From assembly GCA_035771175.1 (NCBI GenBank), contig CM069603.1:24528286-24592285 (forward strand): a stretch of DNA of 64,000 bases, in the 5' to 3' direction. Below are positions 56,354 through 64,000 of the stretch, one piece after another. Below the pieces are notes generated by a model. The model was not told the DNA's origin and made no database searches. It saw only the letters and a program-made list of their open reading frames with translations. The stretch comes from Paratinospora sagittata. Lineage: Eukaryota; Streptophyta; Magnoliopsida; Ranunculales; Menispermaceae. The position numbers and the translations under genes were made by a program. How positions within the stretch are numbered: the first letter of the stretch is position 1; each line of letters opens with the position of its first letter.

Positions 56354-56987
56354 TGTTGAACCAATTATCCTCTTGTCCCTTACAAGAGTATGTCCTTTAT
56401 GTGAAAGATATTTTGATGATTACAAACAACATTTTGTTTAGGATAATACTGCATGCATGACATATCTAATCCTACTTGAAGATTTTAAAGAATCAATAAT
56501 GCATGGTGAACGTGTTATCAAGATCTACTTGAAGGCCATGATCACTTGAAGATATATATAATTGTATGATTAAATTGTGTTTAGATTGTAGAATCTTTAC
56601 TATCATATGATTCAGCAATATGCATGACTGCATGATTTGGTCGAGTCGATTTTTGACTATTTGCATTGAATTTTCTATGTTTGATTTGATTCGAAAATAT
56701 CAAGATTTTAATCGTATTTATCGAATTTTAATTGAAAAAACAAAACTTTTTTTAAGTGTCTATCGAGACGCTAATACGCCTTATCAGGACGCTAATGTCT
56801 TAGCAGCCCCTCCTAGACTTCGTAAGTTAGGATGCATATATTATATTAGGACGCTGTTAAAGTCCATGCTTGAAATGTACTTATCTATCAAGTAGCTTCC
56901 TTCACCAGTAGCGGCCTCACTTAAGTCAACCTGTGAACTTGTCAGGATGCTAATTCAGAATTATCTCGTTGATCGTTTTACAAGTTT
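56354..56987 (+). mobile_element. B2 3' LTR, truncated
   Basis: It matches the first ~640 bp of the B2 5' LTR, including AGGACGCT motifs near 56780, 56850 and 56940, then stops abruptly at about 56987, where unrelated sequence begins. TATA, leader and LTR end are missing. Confidence 0.82.
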
Positions 56988-57960
56988 TTGTAGAAGTGTA
57001 GGAGAATCTTCAACAATCTTCAAGCTTGATCTTCTTCTCTGCTTCAAACCTTATCCATCTTGCCTTCGTTCTCCACTCTATCCTCCTTTGAAAACCCTAA
57101 ACAATGGTCTTTATAGAGCCACAAGTCCATAGGAAGTCGTAATAAGAAACTCCAAATCGAACTACGAAAGTTCGCAACAGAAATAGAAAGTTGCTAATTC
57201 TGTCGCACCTCCTCTTTCTTCCTCTCCATTTTTCCTCTTTTTCTCTACTCCATATCCCCCTAAAAACCCTATCTTTTTTGCATTTCAAGTAAAGAATAAG
57301 TAGAAACAAACCGCGTCCAATTCGAAGTTAAATTGAGAAAGTTATGACCAAAACCCAAAGTCGCGCAATTTCCATTTTTTGTCAACTCTCCGGCACTGTG
57401 GTGCCCACAATGGGCGTCGTGGCTTCCGCTCACAGTTTTTTTCTGCTCTTTTTTGTAGATTTAGTCATTTTTTCATTCCTTTTTGACTTGTTTTGACCTT
57501 ATACCTTCCTTCCAACATCTTGTACATGTTTCTATCATCCAAATTGACTTTTCATTCATCAAAATACCTATAAAACAAAATCAAATTAAGTGAGTATCAT
57601 GCTTTTATAATCTCATGAACTAACCTATAAAAATCCAAACCAAAATAATGTAAAAAAACCAAACTTGACTAAACTATCAAATAACCTAATTTATGATCAA
57701 CTAACCTATTATATGAACTAAATACCATAAAACATACCTAAAACATGTTCCAAAATATATACTAAATACCTACTTATCAGCTTTTCGGATCAAATCAAAC
57801 ATTTTAAAATCATGCAAACGTTCCAAAGATCAAGTAGACAAACCTTCGAATTAAATCAATTAAAATGATTTTCTTCAAAATTGAAAAGCTTTTAAAAACT
57901 TATAAAAAATCATGAGAAATTTATGAAATGAATAATTTGTTGAATCAAATAATGGTTGAC
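56988..57960 (-). mobile_element. Gypsy-like LTR fragment (probable)
   Basis: Non-coding. On the minus strand CTATAAAGACC (57107-57117) looks like a TATA box. A GC-rich block around 57390-57430 (GCCCATTGTGGGC, a palindrome) with a phrase ending GCGCGACTTTGGGTTTTGG resembles parts of plant gypsy LTRs that I recall. No TG..CA ends could be fixed. It may belong to remnant F. Confidence 0.45.
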
Positions 57961-58167
57961 ATTCTACAAGCCTAAATCATTCTAGAACATGAAATTAAAT
58001 TCTTGAGCAGACATGGTCTTCATCTTGATCACGAACTTGACTTCCTTTCCACCATGCTTTTGAGAAAATTATTCATGCATCATTATGTATACAATATACA
58101 TAGAATGTGGTTTATAATCATCAAAATATCTTTTCTCACACAGGACATGAGGGTTATTGAAATAGCA
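57961..58167 (-). mobile_element. B-like LTR outer end
   Basis: The part near 58098-58160 matches the B LTR U3 end (GGTTTATAATCATCAAAATATCTTT..GGACATGAGG) but ends TTATTGAAATAGCA rather than GGTTCAACA, so it is a diverged subfamily. The gypsy protease frame resumes at about 58168. Confidence 0.55.
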
Positions 58168-58660
58168 CTAAGTTCGTAGTTATAAGAGATTTTGTTTATT
58201 TCGGTACCTGGTCCCATAGGTGTGGATACATGGATTGTGAATGTGGTGGTTTTAGGGAGTAATCCCAAGTTCTAAACTATTGTTGATGATATAAAGGAAT
58301 AAGTTGAACCAGAATCAAATAGAACATGAGCCATGGTGTTGAAAATGGAAAAGGTAACTTCCACCGCATTATTATCTGGCATAGGCAGGTCTGCAATGGC
58401 ATAAGCATGACCTTGTTGCCTCTAGTGTTGGTTCTGTTGTTTTGGTGCCGGTGGCGCTACTTGGGCAGTTGCAATTGGGTCTCTGTGCTGGACTGGGGCA
58501 GAAAGAGGGCAATGGTTCTAGATGTGGCCAAGTTGGCCATCAGTAACATGTTTTGATGTTTCCTTGCTGGGGTGGCTAAGGGCGAGGAAGTTCATTATTT
58601 CCTCCAGGCCTCTGGCTCTTTTTTCCTTTGTGATTTCCACGAGGGTCCTTTTGTGCATTC
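58168..58660 (-). pseudogene. F element: retropepsin and zinc-knuckle remnant (Ty3/gypsy)
   Basis: Minus-strand. Across frames, VLFDSGSTYSFIS (about 58290-58330) carries the DSG active site of a gypsy aspartic protease, followed by LGLLPKTTTF. Upstream, near 58520-58560, a GQLGHI-type CCHC remnant is visible, with one Cys position lost by frameshift. The frame is cut at 58167 by LTR sequence. It cleaved the polyprotein when intact. Confidence 0.7.
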
Positions 58661-59639
58661 TGTTGAGCATGATCTAGAGGTTGTGGAGCGAACTAGAACT
58701 GAGGGTACTGGTTGTTACCAGGGATAGAGCAGGTGTTCTGATTCGGTTGGTAGGGTTTTTTCTTCCCATTTTGCTGCCTTGGAACAACTGTTCTTTTTCC
58801 CTTGTTCCACCTTAGTTCCTGCTCAAGCTTTTCCTGCTCAAAATTCATTGTCTTGTTTACCAAATCTTGGAAGTTGCCCAACTCAAGTAAGGCAAGAGCC
58901 TGTCTGATGTCGGGCTTGAGACCATTGAAGAATTTTTCTGCTTTATCTCGTTCTGTGAAGATAGTAGCGAGATAAAAGATCGAAAGCTCAGTAAACTTGG
59001 CAGTGTATTCCTGAACTGTCATGTATCCTTGATAAAGTCGTGCAAACTGCTGTCTTTTCTTTCTTTTGATGGCGTTGGGAAATACTCATTAATGAATTGA
59101 GACTCAAAATCTAACAACGACATGGTGTTGATGTCGACCCGGGGGTCGCCTTCGATGGTTTTCCACCAACTTTTCGCGGTACCGACCAATTGGTAAGTCG
59201 CAAGTGGAATATTTCTTTCATCAGGCACACCCATAACTTTCGAAGCTTTGCGGGTTGCATCAAGCCATTTCTGAGCTTCATCAGAGATTAGTTTTCTATC
59301 GAAGGTGATTGGTTTTAGTCACTTGTACTTGGTGATTTGGTTGGTCATCTGATCCATCTGATACTTGACTTGATCGACCAAAGGTTGATGGGTCATAGCG
59401 TGTTGACCGACTACATCGTGAACTATGGCGGCGACAGATGTTTTCACGTCCATAAAACCTTGGAAGAACAACTCCTTGCTAGATAACATTTCTACTCATT
59501 CGGTAGGAGCTGGACTAACATGCTCAACGGCAGGAGCTTCAATCGTGTCATTTGTTCCCTGGTCAGAGACGGAGCGAGTAGATTCAAGTATAGTGATCTC
59601 TTGCTACTGTACATTCTCAGTCATTTTTCGTGAGGAGTT
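58661..59639 (-). pseudogene. F element: gypsy gag, main part
   Basis: Minus-strand retrotransposon gag: KPITFDRKLISDEAQKWLD-like (about 59260-59330), YQLVGTAKSWWKTIEGD, FESQFINEYFP, then a stop at 59019, and YTAKFTELSIFYL, KAEKFFNGLKPDIRQAL and ELRWNKGK. This is the Ty3/gypsy retrotrans_gag pattern. N-terminal part near 59450-59624 (MTENVQ) with stops. The first ~13 codons lie beyond solo LTR G, at 62474-62513. Confidence 0.83.
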
Positions 59640-59884
59640 TGTTGGTCCACCCAAGAGGGGGTGAATTGGGTGCGATGGTCAATTATAATAATATCCTCCA
59701 GTAACATATAATTTACATGAGTGTATTGGAATATGATGAAAATTAGAACATAGACGAAATTGCAAACGTTTGACACACAGATTTATAGTGGTTCGGCCAA
59801 GCTTACGTCCACTACCTAATCTCCCAATTATGATTTTCTCAATCCACTAACTGATTCTCTTACGGGTGAGAACCAAACCGTTAC

Positions 59885-60150
59885 AACTGCCCTTTTACAG
59901 GTTAAAGGTGAACCTATCCTTTCACAGGCTAAGGAAGAACCAAATTTCCTTTTTCCGGGATGAGGAGAAACCCATGTTCCTTTTACGGGCTAAGGAACAA
60001 CCGTTTCTCTTTTAAAGGTTAAGAGATAACCTATCTTCTTATAGGTTGAGGACGCAACTATCCTTTTACGAGATGAGGATTAATTGGTTTCCTACTCGCA
60101 GGTGAGGATAAACCTTTTTCTCTTTTATAAGTTCAGAGATAACCTATATG
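59885..60150 (-). repeat. G leader repeats
   Basis: Seven or eight units of about 35 bp containing CTTTTACGGG with flanking inverted arms such as GTTCCTT..AAGGAAC (near 59970) and TCTCTTT..TAAGAGA. Position and style match the A, B and C leader arrays although the sequence differs. Confidence 0.72.
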
Positions 60151-61129
60151 ATTTCAATCCTGAAATCATCAAGTGAACTACCTTCACTTGTCATGGTTGT
60201 TTAGTCCAGAAACACACCAGTATTACAACACTAAGATGTTGGTTGGTTCTAGCGTAATAGAATACTTTACAATTAAGCTCAGTACATAGCATTACAAAGA
60301 TATGAAATGTGAAATAAGTAATGCTAGATTGAAATACACCTACAGTCTTTCAATGTTCGGTATTGCTCAAGTGCAGTTTCAAAAATCATGAATAATATGA
60401 TATGAAAATCAGTGCTTCTTCGAAAATAAAATATACTAAATAAACATTGACGCATTAAATGAAGGACTGGTGTAAGTCATAAACACAGACAGTTTTCAAA
60501 ATAGATATTAAATATAAGTATGAAAACTTCTAGTTCAATGATCAGTAGTTAACGCAACTACTGATATAGTTCAATACAGTACTTAAGATATGAAATCAAG
60601 TACAGTTGTATATCTTGAACTATTTCTCAAATTCTATCATTAGCAAGAATGATACCAAATATAGATCAGTGCTGAGAAATTGAGTTGATAAAAAAAAAAT
60701 AGATTTTCAAAGATAAAATATAATTGAAGCTCGATATGAAAATCTATTGTAATTGTATAGGTATCAGTAAAAAATACTTTGAAAGATTATATAATGAAAT
60801 TCAATTTTACACAGACTAACTTTCAAAAAGTATTGGCACAATGCAAAGTGATTAACGAGTTGTTTGGTCCTAAGTGCTGGTATATATAGACTTAGTGGGA
60901 CATAGCCGTTAGACATTTGAACTTCAAATAATATGAACGTTTACACACAATGGCTAGAATGTTATATGAAAATAGCAACTGTAATTTTTACCAACATTCT
61001 GGTTCTTTTCAGATTTCATGAAAAGAGAAAGTTTTGGAAAAACTTATTTCATGTATCAGAGACGATCTCTAATAAGTCTGAAAAGAACTTTGTGCAAAAG
61101 TCTATTCTGAAAAAGTAAATTGATGCAGT

Positions 61130-61870
61130 GTCCTTATTCGAACAGTGACGGTTGTTGAATTAGCGTCCTGATTTCGTAATCAGTGTCTTAACGCATAATA
61201 TCAACAATGTCGTTTTGTTCCTTAAGGGCACTTATTACGTATAAGCGTCCTGCTAAACACTTAAGTGAGGGTGCTACTAACTCATAAGCGTCCTGATTTA
61301 CTTTGTCACTTAGACAACTTAACCTTGAGGGCGCTAATGCACAATTAGCATCCTGCTATGTTTTAAAAAAATTAATTGCATGAGGGCACTACTATCCGAG
61401 TAAGCGTCCTGCCTTTAAAACATAAAACAAAACATGAGGGCGCTACATTACGTAAGTGTCCTACCAGTTAAAAACACTTTAAAACATATTATGAGGGCCT
61501 ACAATAATGTAAGTGTCCTACCAATTAAAAATATTTTAAATAAGACACAAACACACTGAAGGACAATCAGCGTCCTTAAAGTTACTAAGTTGATTCTTAA
61601 AGGTGAGGGCGCTTCTATCCAGATAGCATCCTGATAGATTGTTCAACTTATAACTATCAACGTCCTCAAAGAAACATTCTTTGAAGAACTTAAGGCATAT
61701 TTCAGTGAGCTGATGCTAAGTCAGTGTCCTGACAACATCAGAGGTTGACTAATAAAGGAGGTCGCTACTATACAAGTAAGGGTCCTAACGTTATCAGCGT
61801 CCTAATGAACTATCAGCGTCCTGAGTTATCAAGTTTAGGAAAGCACTGTTATTTCATTAACGTCCTGAAA
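61130..61870 (-). repeat. G U3 array of AGCGTCCT / GAGGGCGCT motifs
   Basis: A dozen or more motifs in 740 bp, e.g. near 61150, 61240, 61285, 61340, 61400, 61440, 61570, 61605 and 61795-61830, upstream in sense of the TATA at 60880. The motif is the same as in A and B, though flanks differ. Confidence 0.82.
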
Positions 61871-62473
61871 GACTCTTTGAAAACAGTTTTGACTCGCGAT
61901 AAAATATACAATAAATGCAAATAAAAACTCGGTTGATTTCAAGTAAAATATATAGTATTAGATCATTTGAAATACCGTAAAAACATGAAATCAAAACATG
62001 CAGATTAGGAAAATATATGTAGATGATTTATGCATGGTTTTGAAAAACATTTTGAGCAATAACGATTAGAGAAAGATATACCTTAAATACTTTGTATATT
62101 TCTCTTTTCTCATAGCCGTTTAATCCAACTCTTCATTATGAGATCATCAATAAGAGCTTTACGAAGTTGAATGACTTGAACATTGATCGAGAGATGTAAC
62201 CTTAAAGCTTAACCGAATCGTTCGAGTTAAGTGATCTTGAAATCATGATGTGATCGTTGAAGTTCTTTAATTGAGACGAACTTGACCGTTGGATGTGATC
62301 TTTGAGTTCCTTGATCGAGTCGTTTCTTGGCTTTCTGATTTCCTTAGGTGCTTTGATGAAATCTTGATGCACGCACGTTTAGCACCGAAAAGTACTTTGT
62401 TTGTGATTATCAAAATATACTTGATCACAATATATTTAGGGATGAGCTCAGTGATGAACCGCATAGGTTAACA

Positions 62474-62513
62474 GAGTTTGGTCTCTGCTGGCTCTAGGTT
62501 CGGATAGGCATTA
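62474..62513 (-). pseudogene. F gag first codons
   Basis: Minus-strand MPIRT, a stop, then SQQRPNS, running into the G boundary; it joins in frame to the codons at 59639 after removing G and one target copy. This fixes the gag start at 62513. Confidence 0.6.
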
Positions 62514-63479
62514 TCTGCAAATCCAATTGAAGTTAGTACTTATTCATGCAATTCATGTGCATGAAGAAAGGAAATGCAATGACAGTGCAAGGTTCATGCT
62601 GTCAGTTCAATTGTTTTAACCACTTAGATTTCTTGGTTTAAAAAAAATGGAAGGGAAGAGACTTGTCATACCACGACATTGCTCTTCTAGGTGAAGTTTA
62701 GAACAAAAACTGAAAGTTGAGTTTCTATCGTTTGAAAAGCTACTCGTATGATATATAATTTCGTAAAATTTTATGAAGTGTTCATTGGGTAATTTCTCAA
62801 AATACACCATTCCTTTGAAACTAGTACAACCCATAGTATTCCTAAAACCTTTCCTTGTGTTGTCTCTTAAATCTACTTGTCGCAGCAAAGATTTCTAATC
62901 AATATACTCAGCTTTCGCCAGGACTGAGCGATTCTGATTATCCTCTAAGTTCGCATGTCCTATTAAGTTGGAACTTGGCGATAAGAGATGTGGCCAAGTC
63001 AAGAGGATTAATGTGTGGTCCTTTTGCAGATCCTAGTAAGCAAGACAGTCTACGACTCGTATTTACTAGGCTTCCACGTCCCATTCCATGAAAACATAAC
63101 GATACTGGTTGTAGGTCTAGTGTTCAAAATGGATTGCTACACACAAAGTCCATAGGCTACCTCAGTTTACAATGTTTATTCAGTATTTGGTGAGTTTGAC
63201 ATGACCCATAACACTTCAAACACATTAATAATAGGAAAACTGCTTATAATGAGTTCACTTACCAAAGATAGTCTCACACAAGCAAGGCAAACATAGGCTA
63301 TTCCCTAAGGTTTTTGAGTTGGAGATCCGATATGAAATTATTATTTTTTTTTATTTACTACAAGAATACATACTAGAAAATATTTTGAAGATCAAAAGAG
63401 AAAAGAGATACTGACGGTTCCGTGCTTCGAGAGAAAATTGGTGTGCTCAGGATACTATTATAAATACTCGCATCCCCCA
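62514..63479. other. Unassigned stretch, no convincing gene
   Basis: Next to the F gag on its 5' side, so part may be F leader. I see no initiator tRNA-Met primer site. Open frames 62616-62888 (minus) and 62855-63091 (plus) overlap and have no motif that I recognise. The segment 62900-63090 is less AT-rich than its surroundings and may come from a different source. Confidence 0.45.
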
Positions 63480-63483
63480 ATGG

Positions 63484-64000
63484 CTAACCGCCGAGGTCAG
63501 AGCCCACTGGCGGATCTTGCGCTTGTTGCGATAACTGGCCCACGTCGCCCATGTTGGGGTACTGAGGAGTAACCCCTATTGCTGGAACGTTGTATGCACT
63601 AAGCCGCTTCTTCAGCGTTTCAATGTCCTCGCCATAAGCCTTGAGTGTGACCTTGAATTCTTTGAACTGCTTAGACATTGCAGCCATCATCCGGTCCTCA
63701 GATTCTTTTATACACTTTTTTATCATGTCCATTATTTGCATCTGAGGAGTAGGAGCAAGAGCAGGTGCCGCGGCTAGAGGCGAAGGGGGAGAAAAGTGTG
63801 GTGCCGAAGGGTTTATTCCCGCTGTATCCGGGATGAACTTGTTGCAAAATTGAGGAGTTCATCGTCGGAACTTCAAGACCCGGTAAGTCCTCTTCAGGAG
63901 ATGATTCATCAATCTAGGTCCTGGAGGAAGAACTCCCCTTCGATCCCCTCTTCTCTAGGGTAGTGACACTGATAGGGCAGACAAGAGGCGAAGATATCTC
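63484..64000 (-). CDS. Unknown protein, C-terminal part (probably TE-derived)
   Basis: Minus-strand, higher GC than the rest of the window. The open stretch 63741-63484 (85 codons) has a charged helical segment (MIKKCIKESEDRMMAAMSKQ), a second helix (EDIETLKKRLSAYNV) and a glycine/glutamine tail before the stop. Upstream, 63745-63830 reads as a proline/alanine-rich linker in the same frame. Further upstream, frames are interrupted, so the start is not visible. The pattern, a Pro-rich linker then a coiled coil, recalls the C-termini of plant DNA transposon accessory proteins, but I do not recognise it. It could be a host gene end. Confidence 0.4.

Larger units (their letters stand above)
44003..56987 (+). 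mobile_element. B2: copia-type gag-pol retrotransposon, nested
   Basis: Plus-strand element inserted in B3. Order: 5' LTR 44003-46017, primer site 46020-46031, gag, protease, integrase, RT, [A3 insertion 50213-55623], RNase H, polypurine tract 56341-56353, truncated 3' LTR 56354-56987. It has the same architecture as B1. All domains carry breaks. The 3' LTR is cut, so the target duplication cannot be checked. Confidence 0.88.
59640..62473 (-). mobile_element. Solo LTR G (2834 bp) in F gag
   Basis: Perfect 5-bp duplication GAGTT at 59635-59639 and 62474-62478. In + coordinates TGTTGGTCC to GGTTAACA. It has the same plan as A, B and C: stem-loop 59786-59814 with outer TAGTGG/CCACTA, leader repeats about 59885-60150 of the type GTTCCTT..AAGGAAC, TATA (minus CTATATATAC) at 60880-60890, and an AGCGTCCT/GAGGGCGCT array about 61130-61870. 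Longer than A or B LTRs. No coding motif. Confidence 0.92.

Noticed and set aside
62855..63091. Plus-strand frame with SPGLSDSDYPLSSHVLLSW
   Set aside because: No recognisable motif, overlaps an opposing frame, and codon context gives no support; left unassigned.

Overview
The window is nuclear DNA of a flowering plant, probably a eudicot. The evidence is plant-type Ty1/copia and Ty3/gypsy coding remnants, primer sites matching initiator tRNA-Met, and AT-rich LTRs about 2-3 kb long. I cannot name the species. No host gene, tRNA or rRNA is convincing; nearly every base belongs to nested LTR retrotransposons. Family letters A to G are mine.

Layout, left to right. 1-2186: 3' end of a + strand family A element (A0), inserted in ORF2 of a minus-strand family C element (C1). 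2187-7399: C1 (ORF2 start, motif-bearing spacer, decayed gag, primer site, 5' LTR). 7400-19979: near-complete minus-strand A element (A1) inserted in the C1 LTR (TSD GTTGT); it holds a solo B LTR (10449-12412, TSD TCTTG) and a solo D LTR (17975-19512). 19985-22373: tail of the C1 LTR, then a second C LTR (C2). About 22565-36566: minus-strand copia gag-pol element B1, cut by two opposed solo D LTRs (TSDs ATATG and AGAAG). 36567-41510: + strand A remnant (A2). 42155-44002: copia remnant B3. 44003-56987: + strand copia element B2, holding a shrunken A element (A3), which holds a solo E LTR (TSD ATTAG). 56988-62513: gypsy-like remnant F, whose gag is split by solo LTR G (TSD GAGTT). 62514-64000: unassigned DNA and the end of an unknown coding region.

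Two kinds of element dominate. B elements are copia-like with gag, protease, integrase, reverse transcriptase and RNase H. A and C elements carry a copia-type gag and a large second ORF (ORF2, about 1,000 codons in A) but no pol. A and B share primer site, polypurine context, LTR 3' end and a U3 motif, so B-type machinery is a plausible helper for A.

The most unusual signal is in the LTRs. Families A, B, C and G share one plan: an array of short GC-rich inverted motifs upstream of a TATA box, an array of small hairpins downstream, and a conserved two-part stem-loop before the primer site. The inner stem shows paired compensatory changes between two C copies. In A1 and C1 the spacer before ORF2 repeats the family's own LTR motif, and in A1 it also has a TATA box with ORF2 as the first ATG, which looks like a second promoter. 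I propose a two-promoter, pol-less retroelement group whose ORF2 product may act with these arrays. That role is inference.
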